A stretch of 64,000 nucleotides of DNA from Saccharopolyspora hordei (lineage in GTDB: Bacteria; Actinomycetota; Actinomycetes; Mycobacteriales; Pseudonocardiaceae): NCBI RefSeq assembly GCF_013410345.1, contig NZ_JACCFJ010000001.1, forward strand, positions 3,509,001 through 3,573,000, in the 5' to 3' direction. Below the pieces are notes generated by a model. The model ran no database searches and had not been told where the DNA came from. It saw only the letters and a program-made list of their open reading frames with translations. The number at the start of each line of letters is the position of its first letter. The first letter of the stretch is position 1. Of the stretch, positions 9,108 through 19,462 are shown piece by piece. Position numbers and translations under genes: made by a program.

Positions 9108-9755
9108 TCGGCCAGGACGGCGGGGAGACCAGCGTCGCGGGTTGCAGTCGGCGGCGATCGGGTTTCTCCTGGAACCACGCGTGCGAGGAGGGACTCGATG
9201 GCCGACTGGCTCGGCTGGCCGGTGCTCCGGCAGCTGACCGGAGCGGACCCGCTGGGCAGGGGCCCGGCGGCCCGGTCCAAGCACACCGACGCGCGGCGGG
9301 CGCGCACCGAGGACGCCGACGCGGTGGTCCGCTCGATCTGCCCGTACTGCGCGGTCGGCTGCGGCCAGCGGGTCTACGTCCGCGACGGCGCGGTCAGCCA
9401 GATCGAAGGTGACCCGGACTCGCCGATCAGCCGCGGCCGGTTGTGCCCGAAGGGCTCGGCCAGCCGGGAGCTGGTGACCTCGCCGCTGCGGCAGACCAAG
9501 GTCCGCTACCGCCGCCCGCACGGCACCGAGTGGGAGGACCTCGACCTCGACACCGCGCTGGACATGATCGCCGACCGGGTGCTGGCCACCCGGGCCGCCA
9601 CCTGGCAGGACGCCACCGAGGACGGGCGTCCGCTGCGCCGCACCATGGGCATCGCGAGCCTCGGAGGAGCGACCCTCGACAACGAGGAGAACTACCTCAT
9701 GAAGAAGCTCTACACCGCCCTGGGCGCGATCCAGGTGGAGAACCAGGCGCGCATT

Positions 9756-9758
9756 TGA
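9756..9758 (+). other. Selenocysteine codon (TGA) in fdhA
   Basis: The TGA interrupts an otherwise continuous formate dehydrogenase frame. Flanking residues ENQARI before and HSS after match the family position that holds Sec or Cys as the Mo/W ligand. A hairpin follows 11 nt downstream, and selA and selB lie 5 kb away. A nonsense mutation is therefore unlikely. Confidence 0.93.
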
Positions 9759-9769
9759 CACTCCTCCAC

Positions 9770-9788
9770 GGTGCCCGGTCTGGGTACC
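9770..9788 (+). promoter_or_regulatory. Bacterial SECIS-like hairpin for UGA recoding
   Basis: A 7-bp stem (GGTGCCC paired with GGGTACC, one G-T pair) closes a GGTCT loop. It begins 11 nt after the TGA, the range expected for bacterial SECIS elements, and the GGUCU loop is the same as the apical sequence of the E. coli fdhF SECIS that SelB binds. Stem and loop are read directly; SelB binding is inferred. Confidence 0.8.
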
Positions 9789-11162
9789 TCCTTCGGGCGC
9801 GGCGGCGCCACGACCTTCCAGCAGGACCTCGCCAACGCTGACTGCATCCTCATCCAGGGGTCCAACATGGCCGAGGCGCACCCCGTCGGCTTCCAGTGGG
9901 TGATGGAGGCCAAGCGTCGCGGTGCCACGATCATCCACGTCGACCCGCGGTTCACCCGCACCTCGGCGATGTCCGACCGGCACGTGCCGCTGCGGGCGGG
10001 CAGCGACATCGCCTTCCTCGGCGGCCTGATCAACCACGTGCTGACCCACGACGCGCACTTCCACGACTACGTCGTCCACTACACCAACGCCGCGATGGTC
10101 GTCGGCGAGGAGTTCCAGGACACCGAGGACCTGGGTGGCGTCTTCTCCGGGTTCGACCCCGAGGCCGGCAGCTACGACACGAGCACCTGGCAGTACGAGG
10201 GCAGCGAGGCGGCCCCGTCGGCCGGCGACCACGGCCCGGACGGCCCGAGCACACCGCACGGCCGGGAGCGCGAGGCCAGCCGCCCCGAGCGCAGCGGGTC
10301 CGGCGGGCCCGTCTACCACGGCAAGGCCGGTCACGACCCGACGCTGCAGCACCCGCGCTGCGTGTTCCAGCTGCTCAAGCCGCACTACGCCCGGTACACG
10401 CCGGAGCTGGTGGAGGAGGTGTGCGGCATCCCGCGGGAGAAGTTCCAGTGGGTCGCCGAGCAGCTCGTGGCCAACTCCGGGCGGGAGCGCACCACGGCTG
10501 TGGTGTACTCGGTCGGCTGGACCCACCACACCGTGGGGGTGCAGTACATCCGCGCCGCCTCGATCCTGCAGCTGTTGCTGGGCAACATCGGCCGCCCCGG
10601 CGGCGGCATCCTGGCGCTGCGCGGGCACGCCAGCATCCAGGGCTCCACCGACATCCCGACGCTGTACAACCTGCTGCCCGGCTACCTGCCGATGCCGCAC
10701 GCCGACACCGACGTGGACCTGGACTCCTACGTCGCGGCCGACGAGCAGGCCCGCGGCTACTGGGCCCACATGCGCTCCTACCTGGTCAGCCTGCTCAAGG
10801 CCTGGTGGGGCGAGCACGCCACGGCCGACAACGACTTCTGCTACGACCACCTGCCGCGGCTGACCGGCGACCACGGCACCTTCCAGACCGTCATCGACCA
10901 GATCGAGGGCCGCTGCCGCGGCTACTTCGTGGTCGGCGAGAACCCGGCCGTGGGCACCGCCAACGCCCGCCAGCAGCGGCTGGGACTGGCCAACCTGGAC
11001 TGGCTGGTGGTGCGCGACTTCAACATGATCGAGACGGCCACCTTCTGGAAGGACGGCCCGGAGATCGAGACCGGTGAGCTGCGCACCGAGGACATCGGCA
11101 CCGAGGTGTTCTTCCTGCCCGCGGCCGCGCACACCGAGAAGGACGGCACCTTCACCAACACC

Positions 11163-12470
11163 CTCGGGTTCTAGCGGTGGTTGCAACGCCTGATTTGTTC
11201 AGGGGTTGCGGTGTTCGAGATCCGTCAGGACAGGTCGCCTCAGGGGTGTAAGAAGTTGCTTGCTGAGCGCGAGGTCTATTTTGATCTTGTGGCGCGGGGT
11301 GTGGGCACGGTTGAGGCATGCCGGATCGTGGGGGTCAGCCGCACGACCGGGTATCGGTGGCGATTCGGCCGACGGGCGGGGCGTGGGACCACGTGTTCTT
11401 GCGCCCCGCCGTCACCTCCGGCTCGTGCCCGGCCCGAGGTGTCGTCCCGGTTTTTGTCTCAGGACGAGCGGCTGGTGATCGCTGACCTGCGTCGGGCCGG
11501 CCTGGGTGTGCGGGCCATCGCAGGCGAGCTGGGGCGTGATCCTGGCACGATCAGCCGGGAGCTGCGGCGCAACAGTCATCCCGGTAGCGGTGACTACCGG
11601 CCCTATGCCGCTCAGGCTCGCGCCGAGGCGCGCCGCGCCCGGCCGAAGACCGGCAAGATCGCCGCCCATCCCGAATTGCGTGAACGGGTGCAGGGCATGC
11701 TCGACGACCGGTACAGCCCGGAGCAGATCAGCCATCGGCTGCGCCGGGACCATCCCGACCGCCCGGAGCTGCACGTGACCCACGAGACGATCTACCAGGC
11801 CCTTTATGTCCAAGGTCGCGGCGGACTGCGTCGTGAACTGGCCCGGGCGCTGCGCACCGGCCGTACGGTGCGCCGACCCCGCCGGACCACCGAGCAACGC
11901 CAGTCCCGCTTCACCGCACCGATGCTGATGATCAGCGACCGCCCGGCCGAGGTCGCGGACCGGGCCGTGCCCGGCCACTGGGAAGGTGACCTGATCCTCG
12001 GTGCCGGCGGGGCATCCGCGATCGGCACACTGGTCGAGCGCACCACCCGCTACGTGCTGCTGGTCCACCTGCCAGAACGACACGACGCCGAAACCGTCCG
12101 CGACGGCCTCATCACCACCATCCAGACACTGCCCACCCACCTGAAACGGTCCCTGACCTGGGACCAAGGCGCTGAGATGAGCCGCCACCACGAGTTCACC
12201 CTCGCCACCAACATCCCGGTCTACTTCTGCGACCCTCACTCGCCCTGGCAACGCGGCAGCAACGAAAACACCAACGGCCTGCTCCGCCAGTACTTCCCCA
12301 AAGGCAGCGACCTCTCTGTCCACACCCCCGACGACCTCGCCGCCGTCGCCGCCCAACTCAACCGCCGACCACGCAAAACGCTCGGCTGGGACACCCCAGC
12401 CGAGCGCCTGACTAAACTCCTGACCCAAACCAATTGATCAACCGCGTTGCAACGACCCCCCGAAACCGCC
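11163..12470 (+). mobile_element. IS30-family insertion sequence inside fdhA
   Basis: The element is about 1,308 bp. Its ends are imperfect inverted repeats of about 27 bp (20 matches), with GTTGCAACGC the conserved inner core at both ends (11180-11189 and 12445-12454). ACC flanks both sides (11160-11162 and 12471-12473), fitting the 2-4 bp target duplications of IS30 elements. With one ACC removed the FdhA reading frame closes perfectly as TNT-QRL, which fixes the boundaries. It encodes one intact transposase. The exact outer base of each repeat is uncertain by 1-3 nt. Confidence 0.9.
11211..12437 (+). CDS. IS30-family transposase
   Basis: This 408-aa DDE transposase appears intact. An N-terminal helix-turn-helix region (GVGTVEACRIVGVSRTTGY, then the IS30 box with DLRRAGLGVRAIAGELGRDP and ISRELRRN) precedes the catalytic domain. 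The triad is visible as GHWEGDLI (Asp), TWDQGAEM (Asp) and PWQRGSNENTNG (Glu). The GTG at 11211 has AGGGG upstream; a TTG at 11181 within the terminal repeat is in the same frame but less likely. Transcription is in the same direction as fdhA, so an fdh transcript could drive it. Confidence 0.93.
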   Translation: MFEIRQDRSPQGCKKLLAEREVYFDLVARGVGTVEACRIVGVSRTTGYRWRFGRRAGRGTTCSCAPPSPPARARPEVSSRFLSQDERLVIADLRRAGLGVRAIAGELGRDPGTISRELRRNSHPGSGDYRPYAAQARAEARRARPKTGKIAAHPELRERVQGMLDDRYSPEQISHRLRRDHPDRPELHVTHETIYQALYVQGRGGLRRELARALRTGRTVRRPRRTTEQRQSRFTAPMLMISDRPAEVADRAVPGHWEGDLILGAGGASAIGTLVERTTRYVLLVHLPERHDAETVRDGLITTIQTLPTHLKRSLTWDQGAEMSRHHEFTLATNIPVYFCDPHSPWQRGSNENTNGLLRQYFPKGSDLSVHTPDDLAAVAAQLNRRPRKTLGWDTPAERLTKLLTQTN

Positions 12471-13775
12471 ACCCAGCGGCTGGTGCAGTGGCACCACAAG
12501 GCCGTCGAACCCACTGGCGACCAGCGCAGCGACCTGTGGTTCTTCTACCACCTGGGCCGGCGGCTGCGGGAGAAGGCGCAGGACTGCGAGCGCGACCGCC
12601 CGCTGCGGGAGCTGACCTGGGACTACCCGACCGAGGGCGAGATCGAGGAGCCGAGCGCGGCGGCGGTGCTGCAGGAGATCGGCGGCTTCGGGCCGGACGG
12701 GCGACCGCTGTCGTCCTACACCCAGCTGCGCGCGGACGGGTCCACCACCTGCGGGTGCTGGATCTACTGCGGCATCTACGCCGACGGCGTCAACCAGGCG
12801 GCCCGCCGCCGGCCGGGCCGCGAGCAGTCGTGGGTCGCCCCCGACTGGGGCTGGGCCTGGCCGGCCAACCGCCGCCAGCTGTACAACCGCGCGTCGGCCG
12901 ACCCGGACGGCAAGCCGTGGAGCGAGCGCAAGGCCTACGTGTGGTGGGACGCCGAGCGGGGTGAGTGGACCGGGCACGACGTGCCCGACTTCGACCGGAC
13001 CAAGCGCCCGGACTTCGTGCCCGCACCGGACGCGACCGGCCCGGAGGGCATCGCCGGCACCGAGCCGTTCATCATGCAGAGCGATGGTCGCGGCTGGCTC
13101 TACGTCCCGGCCGGACTGGTCGACGGCCCGCTGCCCGCGCACTACGAACCGCAGGAGTCGCCGGTCCCCAACCGGGTCCACCCGCAGCAGCAGCGCAACC
13201 CGGCGCGGCAGACCTTCTCCCGCCCGGAGAACCGCTACCAGCCCAGTGGCGCCGAGCCGGGCAGCGAGGTGTTCCCGTACGTGTTCACCACGTTCCGCCT
13301 CACCGAGCACCACACCGCGGGCGGCATGAGCCGCTGGGTGGCGCACCTGTCGGAACTGGCGCCCGCGATGTTCCTGGAGATCTCCCCGGAACTGGCGGCC
13401 GAACGCGGGCTGCAGCACATGGGGTGGGCGACGGTGGTGACCGCGCGCAGCGCCATCGAGGGCCGCGTGCTGGTCACCCCGCGGATGCGGCCGCTGCGGC
13501 TGGGCGACCGCACCGTGCACCAGGTGGGCATCCCGTGGCACTGGGGACCGAACGGGATCACCACGGGCGACGCCGCGAACGAGCTGGTCAACGTGGCGCT
13601 GGACCCCAACGTGCACATCATGGAGACCAAGGCCGGTGCCTGCGACGTCCGCCCGGGCCGGCGACCGCGGGGCGCGGCGCTGGTGCGCTACGTCGAGGAC
13701 TACCGCAGGAGAGCGGGGATCACCGAGCAGACCGGCGTCGAGCACGCCGACGACCCGGAAGCAGAAGGGGAGTGA
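12471..13775 (+). pseudogene. fdhA: FdhA 3' remnant after IS30 insertion
   Basis: The last 434 codons of the formate dehydrogenase large subunit resume with TQRLVQWHHKAV, the normal continuation of DGTFTNT. The stretch includes SRWVAHLSELAPAMFLEISPE and the C-terminal molybdopterin-dinucleotide binding domain (HQVGIPWHWGPNGI and DPNVHIMETKAG). No disabling change is seen within it. It is in the same frame as the 5' part because element plus duplication is 1,311 bp, a multiple of three. A TTG at 12447 inside the element's right end could start a separate polypeptide, but function without the 5' part is doubtful. The stop overlaps the fdhB start region. Confidence 0.92.
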
Positions 13776-13780
13776 ACCGC

Positions 13781-14647
13781 GTGGCCCGGAACCGGTTGAG
13801 CGGACCGCTGGCCGACCCGGCGGGGGAGGTCGGCTACCCGGCCGACCACCCCGAGCGCGTCGGGTTCTTCACCGACACCAGCATCTGCATCGGGTGCAAG
13901 GCGTGCGAGGTCGCCTGCAAGGAGTGGAACCTCCTGCCCGAGGACGGGCTCGACTTCACCGGGATGTCCTACGACAACACCGAGGACCTCAGCGGCACGA
14001 CCTGGCGGCACGTGGCCTTCGTGGAGCAGGAGAGGCCCACGGTGGACCTGGGGATGCCGGCGATGGGCCGCGACAGCGACCAGGTGCGCTGGCTGATGTC
14101 CTCCGACGTCTGCAAGCACTGCACGCACGCGGCGTGCCTGGACGTCTGCCCGACCGGGGCGCTGATCCGCACCGAGTACGGCACGGTGCTGGTCCAGGAC
14201 GAGGTGTGCAACGGCTGCGGCTACTGCGTGCCCGCCTGCCCGTACGGGGTCATCGACATCCGGCCGGACACCGGGGGCGCGGCGAAGTGCACGCTGTGCC
14301 AGGAGCGGTTGGGCGCTGGGTCGATGCCCGCGTGCGCGACGGCGTGCCCCACCGAGTCCATCCAGTACGGTCCGCTCGACGAGCTGCGCGCACGCGCCGA
14401 GCGGCGGGTGTCCGAATTGCACGAGCAGGGCGTCACCAGCGCCCGGCTCTACGGTCATGACCCGGACGACGGGGTCGGTGGGGCCGGCGCCTTCTTCTTG
14501 CTGCTGGACGAGCCCGAGGTCTACGGGCTGCCGCCGGACCCCGTGGTGACCACGCGCGACCTGCCGTCGATGTGGTGGCACGCGGCGGGCGCCGCGTTGA
14601 CCGCGGCGGCGATGATCGCCGGCAGCTTCCTGGGGAGGAAGCGGTGA
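13781..14647 (+). CDS. fdhB: Formate dehydrogenase iron-sulfur subunit
   Basis: The 288-aa protein is an FdnH/HybA-type electron-transfer subunit with four [4Fe-4S] clusters. The cysteine sets are CIGCKACEVACKEW, CKHCTHAACLDVCPTG, CNGCGYCVPACPYG and CTLCQERL with CATACPTES. A C-terminal hydrophobic helix (residues 265-283, AAGAALTAAAMIAGSFLG) would anchor it next to the membrane subunit. I chose the GTG at 13781 because AGGGGAG lies 8 nt upstream; a GTG at 13772 overlaps the fdhA stop. It appears intact despite the IS30 insertion in the preceding gene, though transcription may now depend on read-through from the element. Confidence 0.92.
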   Translation: MARNRLSGPLADPAGEVGYPADHPERVGFFTDTSICIGCKACEVACKEWNLLPEDGLDFTGMSYDNTEDLSGTTWRHVAFVEQERPTVDLGMPAMGRDSDQVRWLMSSDVCKHCTHAACLDVCPTGALIRTEYGTVLVQDEVCNGCGYCVPACPYGVIDIRPDTGGAAKCTLCQERLGAGSMPACATACPTESIQYGPLDELRARAERRVSELHEQGVTSARLYGHDPDDGVGGAGAFFLLLDEPEVYGLPPDPVVTTRDLPSMWWHAAGAALTAAAMIAGSFLGRKR

Positions 14648-15513
14648 CGGGTGGAGCCGACGCCTACTACGGCCGCCCGGTGATCAAGCCACCGGTGTGG
14701 AAGGTGCCGGACGTCCCGCTCTACCTCTACCTCGGCGGGGTGGCCGGGGCGTCGTCGACGATGGCGCTGCTGGCCGACCTCACCGGCCGGGACCGTCTCG
14801 CCTGTGCCGGGCGGCTGGCCGCCGCGGTGGGCGCGACCGCCAGTGTCGGTGCGCTGGTCCACGACCTGCACCGGCCGCTGCGGTTCCTCAACATGCTGCG
14901 GGTGATCAAGCCGACCTCGCCGCTGAGCGTCGGGTCGTGGATCCTGGCGCCGTTCTCGGGGCTGGCCGGCGCGGCCGCGGCCAGCCAGCTGACCGGCCTG
15001 CTGCCCTGGGCGGGACGGGCGTCGGCCACCGCCGCCGGGGTGATCGCGCCCGCGATGACCACCTACACCGCGGTGCTGCTGGCCGACACGGCCGTGCCGG
15101 GCTGGCACGAGGTCTACCGGGAGCTGCCGTTCGTCTTCGCCGGGAGCGCGGTGTCCAGCGCCGGTGCGGTCGGCATGCTCGCCGCGCCGCAGGAGTCCGC
15201 TCCGGCCCGGCGGATGGCGGTCGGGGGAGCGGTGCTGGAGCTGCTGGCGGCCCGCCGGATGGACCGCAACGCCGGGATGGTCGGCGAGGTCTACCGGCAG
15301 GGGAGGGCCGGTGCGGTGCTGCGCGCCGCCCGGGTGCTGACCGGTGTCGGACTGGGCGCCGCGCTGCTGGCCGGCCGGAGCCGGGTGGCGCGGGTCGCCG
15401 CGGGGGTCTGCCTCAACGCCGCGGCGGCGGCGACCCGTTACGGGATCTTCGAGGGCGGCCGGGAATCGGCCCGCGACCCGCGGTACACCGTGGTCCCGCA
15501 GCGCCCCGCCTGA
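14644..15513 (+). CDS. NrfD/PsrC-type membrane subunit of formate dehydrogenase
   Basis: This 289-aa polytopic membrane protein has about eight hydrophobic segments. The family features are VPLYLYLGGVAGASS near residue 30, LVHDLHRPLRFLNMLRV near residue 80 and SPLSVGSWIL near residue 96, as in NrfD-type quinone-binding subunits that replace the cytochrome b subunit in many actinobacterial formate dehydrogenases. It starts at a GTG overlapping the fdhB stop (GTGA), so it is the third gene of the operon. It would pass electrons from FdhB to menaquinone. The sequence is intact. Confidence 0.88.
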   Translation: MTGGADAYYGRPVIKPPVWKVPDVPLYLYLGGVAGASSTMALLADLTGRDRLACAGRLAAAVGATASVGALVHDLHRPLRFLNMLRVIKPTSPLSVGSWILAPFSGLAGAAAASQLTGLLPWAGRASATAAGVIAPAMTTYTAVLLADTAVPGWHEVYRELPFVFAGSAVSSAGAVGMLAAPQESAPARRMAVGGAVLELLAARRMDRNAGMVGEVYRQGRAGAVLRAARVLTGVGLGAALLAGRSRVARVAAGVCLNAAAAATRYGIFEGGRESARDPRYTVVPQRPA

Positions 15514-16738
<1,225 letters not shown>

Positions 16739-16740
16739 CC

Positions 16741-16763
16741 CACCTGGTCCGCGCGACCAGGTG
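16741..16763 (+). repeat. Short hairpin after rpf
   Basis: A 9-bp perfect stem CACCTGGTC/GACCAGGTG with a 5-nt loop starts 2 nt after the rpf stop. It may stabilise the transcript end before the main terminator. Confidence 0.5.
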
Positions 16764-16766
16764 AAG

Positions 16767-16805
16767 CAAGGAACCCCGCCTGCCTCTCTCCGGCGGGGTT
16801 CCTTG
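16767..16805 (+). terminator. Strong intrinsic-type terminator of rpf
   Basis: A 14-bp perfect stem (AAGGAACCCCGCC paired with GGCGGGGTTCCTT plus an outer C-G) surrounds a loop of about 11 nt and lies 28 nt past the rpf stop. It would also serve the short minus-strand ORF that ends at 16821. Confidence 0.85.
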
Positions 16806-16820
16806 TGCTTCCCGGGGCCG

Positions 16821-16925
16821 TCACAGCCTGCGCCGGCGCAGGTCGGAGCAGATGTCCCAGGCGGTCCAGCCGATCCCCCCGAGAGCGATGCCGCCCAGCA
16901 CGAGCAGCAGCAGGACCTGGGTCAC
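16821..16925 (-). CDS. Putative 34-aa single-pass membrane peptide
   Basis: A small frame not obvious from size alone: GTG start at 16925 with GAGGCGAG upstream, then a hydrophobic run (VLLLLVLGGIALGGIGWTAW) and a basic tail ending DLRRRRL. One transmembrane helix with cytoplasmic positive end is predicted. It ends right beside the bidirectional terminator of rpf. Function unknown; similar tiny proteins occur near rpf genes in actinomycetes, but I cannot confirm homology. Coding potential rests on composition and ribosome site only. Confidence 0.4.
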   Translation of the reverse strand: MTQVLLLLVLGGIALGGIGWTAWDICSDLRRRRL

Positions 16926-17159
16926 CTCGCCTCACCCCCTTCCCGCCACGCGGACGAGCGGGCGCAGTCGAAGCGTCACCGACGACCCCGGAGATCGCCG
17001 GTCGACGACGACGGCCTCCACGGCGTGTCGCGGGGGCGAACTGGCCCCGATGGGGCGACGCCCCGGCATGTTGGCACCCGGGTGGACCCAGCCCCGGACG
17101 GATCATGTGCGGCGACGCACCCGCACCCGACACGTGCGCACAGGAGGAGGGACACCACG

Positions 17160-17339
17160 ATGACCACCGGTCACCACGCCGCGCTGGCGGAGCTGACCAG
17201 CACGGCGCACGGGTGGGTGGGACCAGCGGCGATCGCCGCCGGTGTCCTGCTGCTGATCGTCGCGCTGTTTCGCCGATCCCGCGCCACACTGGCGAAGAAG
17301 CGACGGACGGCGCGACCGAGTGCGGCCGAGTGGTGGTGA
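17160..17339 (+). CDS. Small membrane protein, 59 aa
   Basis: The ATG at 17160 follows GGAGGAGGGACACCACG. The peptide has one transmembrane helix (VGPAAIAAGVLLLIVALF, residues 20-37) followed by a basic stretch FRRSRATLAKKRRTARPSAAEWW. No known family is recognised. It lies 63 nt before murT on the same strand and could share its transcript. Confidence 0.6.
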   Translation: MTTGHHAALAELTSTAHGWVGPAAIAAGVLLLIVALFRRSRATLAKKRRTARPSAAEWW

Positions 17340-17402
17340 CGCGCCCGTCCCGAGCCGACGCGGACGACCCGCCCGCAGCGGGTGCCGAGGGGGGAGGGAT
17401 GC

Positions 17403-18737
17403 ATGGTCGAGACCACGCGGGACACCGGGAAGGCCGAGCCGACATCCGCACCGGTGGAGCAGCAGCGCTGGCAGGTCGTGCCGGCGCCCGTGCAACCACC
17501 GCCCCGCAGGGCGCACCGGCACGACCTGCGCACCACGATCGCGATCGACCTGGGCCGCCTGGCCGCCACGATGTCCCGGCGGTTCGGCCTGGGCAGCGGC
17601 GCGATGATCGGTGGCCGGATCGCGCTCACCCTGCAACCGCGGGCGCTGCGCACGCTCGCGCTCGGCCGGCAGGTCGTGATGGTGACCGGCACCAACGGCA
17701 AGACCACGACCACCCGGATGGTCGCCGAAGCGCTGCGCTCCCGTGCCCCGGCCGTCAGCAACGCCACCGGGGCCAACATGCCCGACGGGCACGTCGCCGC
17801 GCTGATGACCGACCCCAGCGCGCCGTTCGCCGCGCTGGAGGTCGACGAACTGCACCTGGCGCAGGTGACCGCGCAGTTCGAACCGGCGGTGGTCCTGCTG
17901 CTCAACCTGAGCCGGGACCAGCTCGACCGGGTCGGTGAGATCCGCACGGTCGCCGAGAGCCTGCGCCACGCCCTCGCCCAGGCGCCCGGCGCGCACGTGG
18001 TCGCCAACCGGGATGACCCCAACATCGTGTACGCGGCCGCCGACCACCCCCGCGTCACGTGGGTCTCCGGCGGCTCGCGGTGGAAGGACGACGGTCTGAA
18101 CTGCCCGCGCTGCGGGGCCTTCCTCGGCGACGCGGACCGCGCGTGGCGCTGCGAGTGCGGCCTGTCCCGCCCCGAGGCCGACTGGACCGTCACCGCCGAC
18201 GCCGCGGTGGCCGCCGACGGCACCCGCCACGAGCTCGACCTGGCACTGCCCGGCCAGGTCAACCGGGTCAACGCGACCTTCGCGATGGCCGCCGCGCAGC
18301 ACCTCGGCTGCGACCAGGCCGCCGCGGTGCACCGCATCCAGCGGATCACCCAGGCCGCGGGGCGCTACGGCACCGTCCGGCTGGCCGGGCGTCCGGTGCG
18401 GCTGCTGCTGGCCAAGAACCCGGCGAGCTGGCTGGAGATGCTCGACCTGGTCTCCACCGAGCAGCACCCGCTGGTGCTGGTGCTCAACAGCCGGGAAGCC
18501 GACGGCCACGACGTGTCCTGGCTCTGGGACGTCGACTTCGAGCTGCTGGCCGGGCGTCCGGTGCGGGTGGCCGGCGACCGGGCGCTCGACCTCGCGGTCC
18601 GCCTGCACTACGCGGGCGTCCCCGCCACCGTCGCCGACACCGTCGACGAGGCCCTGGCCGCCGCCGGCGACGGGGTGCCGGACGTGATCGCCAACTACAC
18701 GGCGTTCCGCGACCTCCTCGCCCGGAGCCGGTCGTGA
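17403..18737 (+). CDS. murT: Lipid II isoglutaminyl synthase subunit MurT
   Basis: The 444-aa protein is a Mur ligase-like enzyme. The central ATPase domain has TGTNGKTTTTRM near residue 97, the family insert is a Cys4 zinc ribbon (CPRCGAFLG then CECG around residues 235-257), and the C-terminal DUF1727 domain is present. With GatD it amidates the alpha-carboxylate of D-Glu in lipid II. An N-terminal extension of about 45 residues rich in proline precedes the core. The ATG at 17403 has GGGGGGAGGG upstream. Its stop overlaps the gatD start, the usual murT-gatD coupling. Confidence 0.95.
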   Translation: MVETTRDTGKAEPTSAPVEQQRWQVVPAPVQPPPRRAHRHDLRTTIAIDLGRLAATMSRRFGLGSGAMIGGRIALTLQPRALRTLALGRQVVMVTGTNGKTTTTRMVAEALRSRAPAVSNATGANMPDGHVAALMTDPSAPFAALEVDELHLAQVTAQFEPAVVLLLNLSRDQLDRVGEIRTVAESLRHALAQAPGAHVVANRDDPNIVYAAADHPRVTWVSGGSRWKDDGLNCPRCGAFLGDADRAWRCECGLSRPEADWTVTADAAVAADGTRHELDLALPGQVNRVNATFAMAAAQHLGCDQAAAVHRIQRITQAAGRYGTVRLAGRPVRLLLAKNPASWLEMLDLVSTEQHPLVLVLNSREADGHDVSWLWDVDFELLAGRPVRVAGDRALDLAVRLHYAGVPATVADTVDEALAAAGDGVPDVIANYTAFRDLLARSRS

Positions 18738-19459
18738 TGCGCGACCCGGTCCGCCTCGCCCTGGTGCTGCCGGACCTGCTGGGCACCTACGGCGACCGCG
18801 GCAACGCCATCGTGCTGGCGCAGCGGCTGAAGTGGCGGAACATCGACAGCGAGGTCGTCACGGTGCCGTCCTCGTCCGAGGCGGTGCCGGAGTCCTGCGA
18901 CCTGTACCTGGTCGGTGGGGGAGAGGACGTCGCGCAGGTCGCCGCGGTCCGGTTCCTGCGCCGCGGCCGGGGGCTGCGCAGCGCGGTGGACCGGGGCGTG
19001 CCGGTGCTCGGCATCTGCGGCGGGCTGCAGGTGCTCGGCACCAGCTTCGTCACCGGCGACGGCGTGCGGCACGAGGGCCTCGGCCTGGTCGACGCCGACA
19101 CCGAACCCGGTGACCGCCGGGCCATCGGCGAGGTCACGACCCAGTCCACGCTGCTGGGCGTCGGGATGCTCACCGGCTTCGAGAACCACCTCGGCCGCAC
19201 CCGGGTGGGCGGGGACTCCCGCCCGCTGGGGCGCGTGGTGCGGGGCATCGGCAACGGGCACGACTCCGCCGAAGGCGCGGTCCGCGGGCACGTGGTGTGC
19301 ACCTACCTGCACGGCCCCGTGCTGGCACGCAACCCGCGGCTGGCGGACCTGCTGCTGGAGTGGGCGATCGGCGAACCGCTGGAGCCGCTGCCGGACCCGC
19401 CCGAGCTGCGCGCGCTGCGCGCCGAGCGCAGCAGGCCGCGGGTGCGCAACCGCAAGTGA
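18737..19459 (+). CDS. gatD: Lipid II isoglutaminyl synthase glutaminase subunit GatD
   Basis: This 240-aa class I glutamine amidotransferase (CobB/CobQ-like) has the nucleophile Cys in GICGGLQVLG near residue 94 and the partner His in CTYLHGPVL near residue 190. GatD supplies ammonia to MurT for D-isoglutamine formation in peptidoglycan precursors. The ATG overlaps the murT stop by one base (TGATG); a GTG one codon earlier is also in frame. It ends 3 nt from the convergent murJ stop. Confidence 0.95.
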   Translation: MRDPVRLALVLPDLLGTYGDRGNAIVLAQRLKWRNIDSEVVTVPSSSEAVPESCDLYLVGGGEDVAQVAAVRFLRRGRGLRSAVDRGVPVLGICGGLQVLGTSFVTGDGVRHEGLGLVDADTEPGDRRAIGEVTTQSTLLGVGMLTGFENHLGRTRVGGDSRPLGRVVRGIGNGHDSAEGAVRGHVVCTYLHGPVLARNPRLADLLLEWAIGEPLEPLPDPPELRALRAERSRPRVRNRK

Positions 19460-19462
19460 GGG

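Larger units (their letters stand above)
9198..11162 (+). pseudogene. fdhA: Selenocysteine formate dehydrogenase large subunit FdhA, 5' part (interrupted by IS30 element)
   Basis: This is the first 655 codons of a molybdopterin formate dehydrogenase of the FdnG/FdoG type. A [4Fe-4S] motif is seen near residues 50-95 (CPYCAVGCGQ then CPKG). Codon 187 is an in-frame TGA placed exactly where the family has its selenocysteine, in the context QARI-Sec-HSSTVPG; the frame then continues with GSNMAEAHPVGFQWVM and a molybdopterin-binding region. The sequence stops making family sense after TFTNT, where the IS30 element begins; the hybrid frame ends four codons later at 11172-11174. The missing part resumes after the element, in frame. 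The ATG at 9198 has GAGGAGGG upstream. As it stands the product would lack the C-terminal 40% and the MGD-binding cap. Confidence 0.93.

Noticed and set aside
9108-9197. Possible selC tRNA before fdhA
   Set aside because: No cloverleaf, long variable arm or anticodon loop with TCA could be drawn.
9756-9758. TGA as a nonsense mutation
   Set aside because: Position, hairpin and nearby selA/selB fit selenocysteine; family similarity continues past it without loss.
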